From the NCBI GenBank assembly GCA_016165875.1, contig JABBOT010000010.1, positions 12,067,761-12,131,760 of the forward strand: DNA of 64,000 nucleotides, read 5' to 3'. The position numbers and the translations under genes were made by a program. The notes beneath the pieces are model-generated. The model saw only the letters and a program-made list of their open reading frames with translations. It was not told where the DNA came from and made no database searches. The DNA comes from Acanthopleura granulata (Eukaryota; Mollusca; Polyplacophora; Chitonida; Chitonidae). Of this stretch, positions 35,267 through 46,300 are shown in pieces (the first letter of the stretch is position 1; each line of letters starts with the position of its first letter).

Positions 35267-35786
35267 CCCCCGTGGGGAGAGAAAAGAAATGGGCCCTAGT
35301 TCTCTAGGCAAGCTTGTCGTAGAAGGCCACTCCCCTAGGGCTCTCCCGTGTGGTTCCGGTGAATGGAGTAGTTCCACAGCCTCCCCGGGCTTGTCGTACG
35401 AGGCGACTAAAAGGGGAAACCTGTTTTCCCTGCGTTGCAACCTGTGATGGGGAAGGATGGGATCCTGGTGGCTGCGGGTTGATCTTGAAAGATCCTCACG
35501 GCCAACATTCCACATTCCAACGGCCCTTTCTTCTCCAAAGACGGGTGGTCGGATGACCCGCTCCGATCAATCGCCTTGTCTCTGCGTGGTTTCAAAATTT
35601 CTCCATATCAACACTCTTTAGAGAACAAATCATTTTTTAAAAATTTCGTTAGTGGGATTACGTTTGAGGCGGTGGCTCATGGGTAGTTCGTGTCTGATGT
35701 GCTACCTCCTTCATTGGGTGTGTGATGGAGGAGCTCGGGTGGGGAATGGGGTGTGCATATTAAGGCCATCTATTTGAGTATACCTC
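35267..35786 (+). promoter_or_regulatory. LINE 5' UTR with two repeated structured units
   Basis: Two related units lie in tandem at about 35267-35345 and 35346-35415. Each has CCGTGnGG, then a GTGAAnnGAnTA-like stretch, then CTTGTCGTA followed by AGGC. In unit 2 TGTGG can pair with CCACA. Further down, GATCTTGAAAGATC (near 35490) is an almost perfect palindrome that is also seen in copy C as GATCTTGCAAGATC. The same layout recurs at the 5' ends of copies B, C and L and at 29845-30135. Non-LTR elements normally carry an internal promoter here; which bases act is not shown. Confidence 0.6.
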
Positions 35787-37237
35787 ATGTGGAGTCCTTG
35801 GTGTCTTTCCTGGGTATCCCCAGGTTCAGGCATCGTCCTTGTTGGTCCGTGGTGGGTGGGGCACACGTGGGGTGAATTCCTACTTTATATTTATTATGAC
35901 TTCCCTAAACCTTTCGCCAATGTCTTTAACATTGGATCTTCTCAGCCAACTTCAGGTCCTGATAAAAAGAGGAAGCTAGAAGTTTTGTCAGATGCACTTG
36001 ACAATGAACAAGAAAGTTGGCCGGCTTTTATTGTTCTGTCGACAAAGAGTGAACCAAAGCCGGCCTCTAAAATTCATCGTTTTCTTTTAAAAAGGGCTTT
36101 ACAAAGTGCAGCAGGTACTTTAAAAAACATTAGAACACTACGATCCGGAGACATTCTCATCGAATGTTTCCGAAAACAACAATCAAACAATTTAATACCA
36201 TTAAATAAAATTTCCTATATATCTGTTTTTACATCTCCTGACAATACCCTGAACAGCTGTCAGGGAATAATACGTGACAGGGGTGAGGATATCGGAGAAG
36301 AAATCTGCACAGAATTAAAACCACACGATGTTGTCGGAGTGAAGCATTTCACAACAAAAAGCTGGCAACATCCTCAAACTAAACATATACATTTTGACCT
36401 TTAATAGCACATCTCTAACTTCGTATATCTACATTGGTCTGTATATGGTTAATATGGATTTATATATACCTAACACCAACACGATCTTTCACTTGCCCAA
36501 AATTTGGTCACGGCAAAGGCCAATGTAAAAATAAACCGGCTTGTTTCCGATGGGGTAGTGAACGTCATGGTGATTTTGACTGGAGCAGCAGTGTTAAGTG
36601 CTCCAATTGCGCCGCAGATCACATGGCCTCCTGTAAGGACTGTCCTTTTTTCATTAAAGAAAAGCAAATAATCAATTTGAAAACTAAAAACAACATTTCC
36701 TATCAGGAGGTCCCCAAATTGGCCTCGCTTTCTAGTACTTCACCGCAGACTTCGTTTGCCAATGTAGTCAAGCGAGCTACAACATCTGTTGCAACTCAAA
36801 CTTCCTTGACTTGGCCTATTGGAAACGATAAACCTAGTTCGATCTCTTTAGGACCTTCGGCCAGGAACTCTTGTTCAACCCAGACCACCTTAGTGCAAGA
36901 TATAAAACCAGTAAACAATTCAGAAAGAACTGATAAACCCGAACCTCAGTCCTTTCAAAATAATAATGACAGAAACAAGTCCAAAAACACACTTCAAAGT
37001 AATAATATTAAAACCAGTAAGACCAGTGACCATACAGAACGTCAATTTAAGGCCACTGGAGATCCTGTCCAAACATTTAATAAGTTTGGGTCGTTGGAGG
37101 ACGTTGTCCCTTCAACATCAGATGTGGATGTGATGGATACATCACCCGCACCAGGGAGATCTTCCAGCCGATCTCCAAGGAAGGGTCGTCCTCGGTCCAG
37201 ACATAAAGAGAAATCTCCCATACGCCTTCCCTCGTAA
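35787..37237 (+). pseudogene. LINE ORF1 (gag-like nucleic-acid-binding protein), frameshifted
   Basis: ORF1 coats the retrotransposon RNA in related elements. The first open part (to 36404) matches the N-terminal region of other copies, with KIHRFLLKRALQSAAGTLKN and the region ending GVKHFTTKS. This is the RRM-like domain typical of I/Jockey ORF1. A break near 36405-36433 shifts the frame. The second part (36434-37237) holds the knuckle region CPKFGHGKGQC, a degraded second knuckle (CFRWGSERHGDFDW, where a sister copy has CFKFADKGHEAFHC and the class expects Cys) and CSNCAADHMASCKDC. A Ser/Thr-rich linker follows, then a basic RSSSRSPRKGRPRSRHK tail. The start is uncertain: upstream residues look non-conserved and the real start is probably nearer 35890. 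The TAA stop overlaps the ORF2 ATG as TAATG. Confidence 0.8.
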
Positions 37238-37929
37238 TGTGTACATACGACAAAATTATACAATGGAATTGTCGAGGTCTTAAGGTTAATTTTATTGAAA
37301 TAACACATTTCGTTCAATCATTAAATCCTATTGTCCATTGTCTTCAGGAAACTCACCTGAAGACATCTGACAAAGATAAAATAACTCTGAAAAATTATTC
37401 ACTTTATCGTACATTTTGTCACAAAAAAGAGCGAGCTGCAGGCGGCTTTGTCTTTATAAATAACAATATTATCCACAGTCCTGTTGCTCTGGATACAGAG
37501 CTTCAGGCTGTGGCCGTTCGTGTTCCAGTGTCTAAGACAATCACATTGTGTTCGCTTTATATTCCTCCGAACACTTCTTTGTCAGCTTTAAAGGTGCATA
37601 TTTTAAAAGAACAATTACCTGCACCGTTTAACATAATGAGCAATTTTAATTCCCATAACCCTTTGTGCGGAAATAATAACATAAATAATAAAGGCAAGGT
37701 AGTAGAAGATTTTTTAACCAAGGAGGAACTGTGTTATTTCAATGATGCTTGTAATACCCTTTTACATCCGGGTAATGGCGCTTATTCCGCTATCGATCTC
37801 ACTATCACCGATCCATCATTTCTCCCGGATTTTTATTGGAGAGTCCTTGAGGATCTCTGTGGCAGTCACCATTTTCCTTTTATCCTAGAACATCTCAGTT
37901 CTAGTACTTTAGAACGTGTAGGTAGGTGA
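37237..37929 (+). pseudogene. LINE ORF2 N-terminus: AP-like endonuclease domain
   Basis: This is the endonuclease that nicks the target DNA to prime reverse transcription. It starts at the ATG of TAATG. Visible motifs are IQWNCRGL (metal-binding Asn), LQETHLKT (catalytic Glu), INNNIIHS, the SLYIPP strand and DLTITDPS. Two active-site motifs are altered. MSNFN stands where copies E and J have MGDF, so the Asp is lost. GSHHFP stands where copy E reads SDHFP, so the catalytic Asp-His pair is broken. The open frame ends at 37929 just after the domain. The product would probably be inactive even if made. Confidence 0.85.
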
Positions 37930-38509
37930 AAGTTCGAGAAAGCAGATTGGATGGCATTTGAGATGTTCTGTGAGGCTGATACCATTCCAGAGACTCTCAA
38001 TACAGCAGATGATCCCATCTTAAAATTTAATGGGCTTATTTTACGAGCTGCAGATAGAACTATCCCTAAGACCTCGACCAGTTCAAATCCAAAAGTATGC
38101 CCTGGTACGACAATGACTGTGGTAAAGCCATAAAAGACCGTAAAAAAGCTGAACGCATATTCAATCATTGTCCTACTGATAATAATTTAAACAGGGGTTC
38201 GTATTCTAAGAGCTAAAACTCGTCGATTACTTAAGCCCAAGAGACGATCTTGCTGGTGGAACTTCGTTCCAGGCACTACGTCAAAAACACCCATGCGGTG
38301 AAACTTAAGGGCAAAGATAATAAAGCAAAAGTCCAACACTTGAAAGATGGATAAAATATACCAACTTCTCCATACGATATAGCTAATAAATTAGCTGAGA
38401 CAATTTCTCAAAAATCTGCTTCTGAGAACTACACTTCAGAATTTCAGCATATTAAAAACCAGAAGGAGATAATTAAACTACCCTTTTCTTCTAAAAACCT
38501 AGAAGATTA

Positions 38510-39480
38510 TAATCGTCCTTTTAACATCGATGAACTAAAAACAGCATTGAGAAAGGCACATGATACTGCATGTGGTCCTGATAGCGTATATTATAAGTTT
38601 CTGAACCATTTACCACCTGAACCACTTGCTGCATGATATTTGGATAACTGTTAATTTTCCATCCTCATGGAGGGAGGCATATATTATCCCGGTTCCCAAA
38701 CCGGGTAAGGATCATACTGATCCAAATAATTACCGTCCCACAGCCCTTACAAGCTGCGTCTGTAAGACTATGGAATGGATGATAAAAGATAGACTTGTTT
38801 GGTTTCTTGAAACCAACAAGTTACTATCTAATATACAATATGGCTTTCGTCAAGGTAGATCCACTATGTATCACCTTGTTCGATTCTAAACTTATATTCG
38901 CGATGGTTTTATTAATAATAAACATGTGGTTTCTGTATTTTTTGACCTTGAAAAGGCCTACGACACCACATGGAAATATGTCATTTTAAAAAACCTCGTG
39001 GACAAGGGCCTTAAAGACCGATTACCAATATTTATATCAAAATTTTATCTGATCGTTAGTTTAAGGTACTGGTGGGGTCCACCCTTTCTGACTCTGATGA
39101 GCAGGAAGTTGGTGTACCCCAGGGCAGCATCCTTTCGCCTCCTTTGTTCGGCATAAAAATAAATAGTTTGGCTAAAACCGTAACATCTGGTACAGAGGTT
39201 TCTCTATTTGTAGATGATTTCCTAATATGCTAACGTGCTAAAAATATCAACAATATCGAACGTCAGTTGCAGCGTTGTCTCAAAAAGATCGAGAAATGGG
39301 CAACTGCAAAAGGTTTTAGATTTTCAACGTCTAAAACTGTCGGTATGCATTTTTGTAACAAACGGAAAATTCATCTTGAACCCGACCTTAATTTTTGTGG
39401 TGACTAGATAGAAATTGTTGGAGAAACTACATTTTTAGGTATAATATTTAATAATAAGCTATCTTTTATACCTCATATTA
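38510..39480 (+). pseudogene. LINE ORF2 reverse transcriptase domain, broken
   Basis: Reverse-transcriptase motifs are spread over several frames. They are SSWREAYIIPVPKPGKDHTD and NYRPTALTSCVCKTMEW (fingers), SNIQYGFRQGRST, VFFDLEKAYDTTWK (motif A with the catalytic Asp) and, near 39205, LFVDDFLIC (the YxDD box, intact) followed by a stop. At least three frameshifts or stops separate them (for example after 38630, at 38889 and around 39080). Sequence between EN and RT (37930-38510) is linker, with KGKDNKAKVQHLKDG-like remnants and a shifted frame. Confidence 0.85.
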
Positions 39481-39482
39481 AA

Positions 39483-40259
39483 ATGCTTAAAGCTAAAAGT
39501 ACAAAGGCTCTCGATATAATTAAGGTCGTGTCTAGCACCGATTGGGGTGCTGACCGATCTGTTTTACTTAATCTATATCGTTCTCTTGTGAGATCTAAAT
39601 TGGACTATGCGTCCAGCATTTACGGTTCCGCAAGGAAGTCGTATATAAAAATGTTGGATCCTGTTCATCACCAAGGTTTGAGATTCAGTCTTGGTGCTTT
39701 TAGAGCCTCAGCAGTAGAGAGTTTATACGTGGAAGCAAATGAGCCTTTTTTATACAACCTAAGTATTAAACTGAGCCTTCAATATGCTACAAAGCTCAAA
39801 GCTCATCCAACAAACCCTGCCTACTATTGTGCTTTCAATGCGTCATATGTAGACAAATATACTAAATGTCCTAACAAGATCCCTCAGTTTTGTCTTCGTA
39901 TACGGGACCATATTGTGAAAGCTAACATTAAGCTGGAGGACATAGCTGCGGTATCTTTTCCGGAGTCTCCTCCCTGGCTTCTTCCACAACCTAAACTAAT
40001 ATTTCATCTACGTCATCATAATAAATCGAATACAAATCCTCTTAAAATTCAGCAAGCTTTTGCTGAAATTAAGGCTAATTATCCAAATTATAAATTTATA
40101 TACACTGACGGGTCGAAGGATGGGGACAGGATTGCGGGTGCGGCTGTTTTAGAACAGCGGATCTTTTCTCTTTGTCTTCCATCTTCATCTTCTATGTTTT
40201 CTGCAGAAGCCAGGGCTATACTCCTGGCTTTATCATATGTTTCCTCTGGGCGTGCCTAG
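39483..40259 (+). pseudogene. LINE ORF2: RT thumb/linker and N-terminal half of RNase H
   Basis: This is the longest clean open stretch of ORF2 in the window. It includes RSLVRSKLDYASSIYGSAR, KMLDPVHHQGLR and SFPESPPWLLPQPKL, then RNase H: FIYTDGSKDGDR (first catalytic Asp) and FSAEARAILLALSY (catalytic Glu). A stop at 40257 interrupts RNase H just before the third acidic motif, where the DNA reads CSD, stop, LS instead of CSDSLS. Confidence 0.88.
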
Positions 40260-40890
40260 AGAGCAATGATATGCAGTGACTAGCTCTCCTGTCTTTTGGA
40301 AATACAGAATAATAAATTTAAAAACGCACTAATTCCTGAAATTTTAGCATTACATAGAAAGTTATTTAAAAGAGGCAGAGATATTATATTCTGTTGGGTA
40401 ACAAGTCATATCGATATCCATTGAAACACAGTCGTGGAAAGGGAGGCAAAGGGTGCCCTAAACAAATCCTTATCAAAAGTTAAAATCCCGTATACTGACT
40501 TTCCATTGAACATTCTTGGATATATTCATCGGCTTTGGGGGGGTGAATGGGACTTGCAGCCGGGTAATAAACTGCACCCCCTCTGTATTCACCCCCTCAT
40601 AGGCGATAATTCTTTTACACTGGGTATGTCTCGTAGAGACCAAGTAGTTTTAACAAGATGCCGTATTGGGCATTCTCGTATAACACACAATTTCATCCTG
40701 GATGGGAGCAATGCTTGGATGTGGTGCTGAATACGGCATCAAACATATCCTGGTTGACAATGTAGACTTTGCCCATGTTCGACAAAGATTCTACACAGTA
40801 AACTCCATTTATGATTTGTTCGATAGTATCTTTGGCGACGCTGTCATAAAATATTTGAAGGCCATTGTCCTATATCATAAAATATAAACT
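40260..40890 (+). pseudogene. LINE ORF2: C-terminal half of RNase H and Cys/His tail
   Basis: It continues RNase H in broken frames: a CSD motif near 40275, FCWVTSHIDIH near 40395 and VEREAKGALNKSL (last acidic motif, normally VDREA). The downstream domain has WGGEWDLQ, SRRDQVVLTRCRIGHSRITHNFILDG and EYGIKHILVDNVDFAHVRQRFYTV. In copy J the matching stretch reads CVGCDAHYHIKHILFDC, a CX2CX7HX4C motif. In this copy the last Cys is Asn and a frameshift near 40730 splits the motif. Confidence 0.82.
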
Positions 40891-41131
40891 TTATTTTCAT
40901 AAATATTTGTAGATCAAAAGTCCTAAAATTTCCTACATATGCTGGTTTTCAAGTTTTAACTGTTTCTTAGCTGTACCTGATTTTAACCATGTCCGAACAT
41001 TTTTGTTTCGTTTTTGATATTCTCACGTCCATATCGAAAACCTGAAGCGTCTCGCGTTTTCACCTTGTTCTCGCCAGGGTATGACTGAAATATTGACGAT
41101 GTGGCGTTAAGCCATAATCATTCATTCATTC
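40891..41131 (+). other. LINE 3' UTR with family terminus
   Basis: AT-rich sequence ends in TTCTCGCCAGGGTATGACTG, AAATATTGACGATGTGGCG, TTAAGCC and an ATTC repeat. This terminus recurs more than ten times in the window, mostly as its reverse complement. It is the likely recognition site of the element's own reverse transcriptase. Confidence 0.8.
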
Positions 41132-41145
41132 ATTCCAAATGCATA
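41132..41145. repeat. Target-site duplication, right copy
   Basis: ATTCCAAATGCATA follows the ATTC tail of the plus-strand LINE. It aligns to the RNase H region of other minus-strand copies (ATACCAAGAGTATA in copy B/C-like sequence), which shows the target was another LINE. Confidence 0.88.
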
Positions 41146-42995
41146 AGAATTGTAGCCAGTCACACGGTAAATAGCATGCTGTTCTGATCTCCCATTCATT
41201 CTGCCAAACACATTTAGGAATATTTGAAAGAAAATCAGAAAAGGGAATTTTAGCATTCTGTATGGGAGTATTTAAGGCACCTTTTGCTTTTCCATGGATA
41301 CCAGTATGACTGGGTAGCCAACATAGTATAAAGTCTTTGTGTCTTTTAATTGTCTATGTATGGCTAATATTTGTAACATTACTGGATTGTTATATTTATC
41401 ATTTTCTCTTCCCAAAAGGAGAGAGAATCACTGTACATCACTGCTTTCTGGGCACGCTCAGAGTAAACATATCATAAGGCCAGAAGAATAGCCCTGGCCT
41501 CAGCAGGAAAGGTAGAAGTGATTTGCGGTTCTAAGAAAGCCACAACCCTATCCTCATCTTTCGATCCATCAGTATATGTAAATTTATTACCTCCATCTTT
41601 AGCCTTCACATCATCAAAACCTTGCTGAATTATAAGAGGATTAGTATGTGATTTTTTTATGTTGACGAAGATCAAACTTTAATTTCAGTTGTGTAAGAAG
41701 CCAGGGAGAAGGCACCGGATAAGAAACCGGGGCTGCGTTCTCAAACTTGAAGGCAGCTTCCACAATATTGCCCTGAATACGAAAACCGAGCAAAGGGGTC
41801 TTGTTAGTACATTTAGAATATTTATCTGCAAATAATGGATTGAAACCACGGTCGTAGACAGGGCTTGGTGGATGAGCTCTAAGTTTCATATCATATCGAA
41901 GGCTAAGATTTATGCGTCAATTTTATAGTGACGGCTTAAATTATTAGTATAATAATAAATTCCATTAGGACGACGATTAAAACTGCTCTGTGCCTTTTAT
42001 GGCCCTTTCTGGCTTTGGGACAGCCATTATTCTACCAGGGTTTATGTTTGGATTTCTATCAGTTGCTGTTATAAGCTTCTTAAACAAAGGATCACCTGCA
42101 GCATTGACGTTCTCTGGAGTAATGTTATCTTTATAAAACTTCTCAAATCCGACCTGTTCTGCTTCATCGAATTTCTACATAGCTACACGTTCTAAAAGAA
42201 GTAGACGTGAGATGCTGTAGGATAACTGGGAAATAATCACTTACCACAAAGATCATTGTGCTCTTTTCAGGCCTCTGACAACGCCTCTCTTGTTGGTAAA
42301 TACGGACAGAATGTTCAGAATCTCTGGGACCCTGGTTAATAGGTGTGTCCAATTCCGTATAACCCGGGGCTAGGGACCATCGAGTTGAGTCTGATCAAGT
42401 TGGATATTTGAATAGTTGAAATCAAAGCGCAACTGAGACACATATTTGATTATCGACACCACATGTACTAAACTTGTGCAAGATTTGGGTGCTGATTTTT
42501 TCATCCCCCTAGGACATTCATAACGCCTTTTCGTCATTATTGAAAACGGTTGACGCCATCCCTTTGCATCAATCCTTCCTGATTTTATATTTGTACGTTT
42601 TCTTAGTTCTTTGCGTTTGTGTGTTATTTGGAAACTGGTCTAGCGATTATAGACTTGACACGCCCATATCGGTTGAAGGCTGGTCTACGAATGTCTGTTT
42701 CGACGCCTGGATTTTAACACGCCACCGAGTGTCAGAGACGATACTCCACGGTACTCTCGATAAGGTGGGGTTTTCGCTCATATACGAGCAGGTAGATCCC
42801 ATTGAAGAGAATCGACTAACTCGACTGACCCTACAGCCACCGCCTAGACATATGAATGCCCCACTATAGCATTTCCGACAAAGTAAACAGTATATGGCAG
42901 AAGGCCTATACATGGGGAAATTGATTCTCGCATGTTTGGACTGGCGCGACCAGCCGATTCATCGGATACGGCCCTCCTACGGCCCGATTCCAGTA
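41146..42995 (-). mobile_element. LINE copy H, 5' part
   Basis: RNase H (41146-41640, including FTYTDGSKDEDR and FPAEARAILLAL at about 41530-41475), RT thumb/linker (to about 41930), then a jump into the endonuclease C-terminal region (41940-42300) show that most of RT is deleted. 42520-42995 is 5' UTR (ACTCTCGATAAGGTGGGG and ATACGAGCAGG), truncated before the terminal units. Copy I begins at 42996. Confidence 0.75.
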
Positions 42996-43312
42996 TGAAT
43001 GATTGGTTATGGCTAACAGACGCATCGGCAATACCCCAGTCGTATCGTGGCGAGACAATATTTAAATCAAGAAATAGTATGCTATTTTTGAGACAGTGAG
43101 AGCGAAGAAAGAAAAACAGTGATGTAGATGGATGAGTTTAAGACCAGTTGGAACAACCCAACCTGAGTTAAAACTGGAAAACCACATTATTTATAAAATG
43201 TATTTATACATAGTAGTTCAATCTGGAACAACTTATATACAGACTAAACGTACATCTCATCAAACAATCCAATATATTTCAGAAAATTGATGACAGCGTC
43301 AATTTGGAAAAA
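42996..43312 (-). mobile_element. LINE copy I/K, 3' end
   Basis: TGAATGATTGGTTATGGC and TCGTATCGTGGCGAGACAAT open a 3' UTR that ends at the RNase H C-terminus (TTGATGACAGCGTCAA) at 43312. It is cut there by the 3' end of copy J. The probable continuation of the same element is at 48136. Confidence 0.7.
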
Positions 43313-46300
43313 AATGAATATATGAATGATTATGCTTTGGCGTCAGATCGGCAATATCTCAGCCATATCGTGGCGAGAACATATTCAAACCAGGAAGCCT
43401 TCAACAGTGTTCGACATGATCTGATGAACATTCAAAAGCTACACGAAAACAAACGAACATTTTTTAAAAGCAGTTCCAAAAAACTAAATGTCCGTTAAAA
43501 GTCGGGAACCACAATTTTTTTTTCAATTTTATACACTGAAATATATATATAAACTATATTTTATTATACAGGTCAAGAGCCTTTAAAAATTAATTACAGG
43601 ATCAGCAGCGACGCTGTTGAACAAGTTACCTATAGAGTGACTGTGTAGAATCTTTGCCGAATATCTACACAGTCAAACAGAATATGTTTGATGTGGTAAT
43701 GGGCATCACATCCAACACACTTGGGAGCACTGCTCCCATCCAGGGTAAAATTGTGTGCTATACGAGAATACCCAATACGACACCTTGTTAAAACGGCTTG
43801 GTTTCTATGAGACATACCAAGAATATAAGAATTATAGCCAATGACAGGATGAATAGCATGCAGTTTGTTATGGACCTACAGGTCCCATTCGTCCTGCCAA
43901 AGACGACGAATATATTTAAGCAGATTAGATTTCAAATCAGTATCAGAAATTTTAATCCTAAATTAGTTTATGGACATGGGATTATTAAATTCAGATTTCG
44001 TTTCTCTGTCTACGACTGTGTTTCCATGAATACCAATCTGAATTGGTATCCAACAGAATATAATACCTTTACCTCTTAATTAACTTTCTATGAATGACTA
44101 ATATTTCTAGTATTAACAGATTCTTAAATGTATCTTGTCTTATTGCCAAAAGGCAGGACAACGAGTCATTGCATATCACTGTCGTATAAGAAGACCCAGA
44201 GGAAACAAATAATAAAGCCAGGACTATAAAGCTCTGGCCTCGGCAGAAAAGATTGACGATGAGGATGGAAGAAGAAGAGAGGTGACAGGCGCAGCCGCAG
44301 CCCTGTCCCGTCCTTTGACCCATCAGTATATATAAATTTATCATCTGAATAATTAGCCTTAACTTAGCGAACCTTTGCTAAATTATAACAGTATTTGTCT
44401 CTGATTTCTTATGTTGACATAAATCAAATATTAAATTACATTGTGGAAGAAGCCAGGGAGGAGAGTCCGGAAAAGAAACCGGAACTATGTCCTCCAGCTT
44501 AATGTTAGCTTTCACAATATGGTCCCGAACATGAAGGCCAAAAGAAGGAATCTTGGTAGGACATTTATTGTATTTATCTATGTATGATGGATTAAAAACA
44601 CAGCCGTTGGCAGGGTTTGTTGGGTGAGCCTTAAGTTTTGTAGCGTACTGAAGGCCCAGTTTTAAACGCCTGTGATATCAAGAAGGCTCATTGCCCTCTA
44701 CGTATAAACTCTCTACTAGTGAGGTTCTAAACGCACCAAGGCTGAACCTCAGACCTTGGGGATGGACCGGACCTGACATTTTAAGATATGATTTCCTAAC
44801 GGAACCATAAATGATGGAATCATAGTTCAATTTACATCTCACCAGAGAACGATATAAGTTAAGTAAAACGGTCAGCAGCCCAACTGGTGTCAGACACGAC
44901 CTTAATTATATAGATAGCCTATATATAGAGAGAGTACATTTAGCTTTAGGCATTTTAAATGAGGTATAAAAGTTAATTTGCTGTCAAATATTATAGCTGA
45001 AAATTTATTTTCCCCCACAATCTTCACTGGTTCACCATAAACTTTAAGGTCAGGGTCTAGATGAAGTTTCCGGTTATTACAGAAATGCAATTGCTCGATC
45101 TTATTGAGACAACGCTGTAGTTGCCACTCGATGCTATTCATATTTTTAGCACAACAGCATATGAGCAAATTATCTACATTTAACTCCCAGTGCCAGATGT
45201 TAATGTTTTATCTAAGCTAATAATTTCATGCTGAACAGTGTTGGTGAAGGAATACTGCCCTAAGGCACACCCATCTCCTGCTCATGAGAGTCAGCAAGAG
45301 TAAAAATTTTGATATAAACAGAGGAAAAGCGACCTTTTAAACCCAGATCAAGGCGATCTAAAGTAGACTGAGATTGACGAAAACCACACTGTATATTCGA
45401 CAATAGGTTGCTGGTCTCAAGGAATCAAACAAACCTATCATTTATCATCCATTTAAAGACGCAGTTGGTATGAGCTATGGGACGGTTATTTTTGGGATCT
45501 CTATTATCCTTTTCCGGTTTGGGGACCGCGATAATACACACCTCCCTCCATAACGGTGGAAAATTACCAGTTATCCAAATATCATTAAATAAGTCCCAGA
45601 GAGTCTCTAGTGGCTCAGATGGTAAATGATTCAGAGGCTTATAATATATGTTATCTGGGCCATACGCAGTATCGTGTACCGTTTTAAAGAAGTTTTAAGC
45701 GCTTCAATCGAAAAAAGACAATTATAACCTTCTACATTTTTCGAAGAAAAGGGCAATATAATTCTCTTCTTCTGGTTTTTAATGTGCTGAAATTCAGGGG
45801 AATAATTCTCAGAGGAAGGTTTGTAAGATTTTTCCAGATTTTACGCATGGGTAATTTGACGTAATGCCCAAAACAAAGTTGAGCCAATAAGATCGTCTCT
45901 TTGGCTTATGTCATCGACGAAACTTAGCTCTAAAAATACGAACCTGGTTTAAGTTATTATTATAAAAACAATGATTAAATCTGCTCTCCGCCTTTTTACG
46001 GTTCTTTATGGTTTTGCGACAGGCATTGCCGTATCAGGGTGAACTTCTGGATTTGGATTTGTCGAGGTCTTAGGGATGGTTCTATCAGTTAATATAAGTT
46101 CATTAAATTTTCACAAAGGATCATCTGCTGCATTGAGAGTCTCTGAGTGATGTAAGCCTTACAGAACATCTCAAATGCCATCCAATCTGATTAATCGAAC
46201 TTCCACCTAAATACACGTTCTAAGGAATTAGAAGTGAGATGCCCTGGGATAATAGGAAAATGGTCACTACCATATGAGATCGTCATGCGGCTTGCAAGAA

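Larger units (their letters stand above)
35267..41131 (+). mobile_element. Complete-length plus-strand LINE (I/Jockey group), decayed
   Basis: This non-LTR retrotransposon is defined by an exact 14-bp direct repeat, ATTCCAAATGCATA, on both sides (35253-35266 and 41132-41145), which is a target-site duplication. It starts with CCCCCGTGGGG and ends in ATTCATTCATTC, so the tail is a tetranucleotide repeat rather than poly(A). The order is 5' UTR with two repeated units, ORF1 (gag-like), ORF2 (endonuclease, reverse transcriptase, RNase H, C-terminal Cys/His motif), then a 3' UTR ending in the family-specific block GATGTGGCGTTAAGCC. The 5.87 kb length serves as the family reference in this window. 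Both ORFs have frameshifts and stops. The flanking sequence is itself a minus-strand LINE (copy H) in its RNase H region, so this is a LINE-into-LINE insertion. Confidence 0.9.

Noticed and set aside
36434..37237. Zinc-knuckle protein that could be read as a host nucleic-acid-binding (CNBP-like) gene
   Set aside because: It matches ORF1 of the other LINE copies, sits directly before the endonuclease and lies between the target-site duplications.
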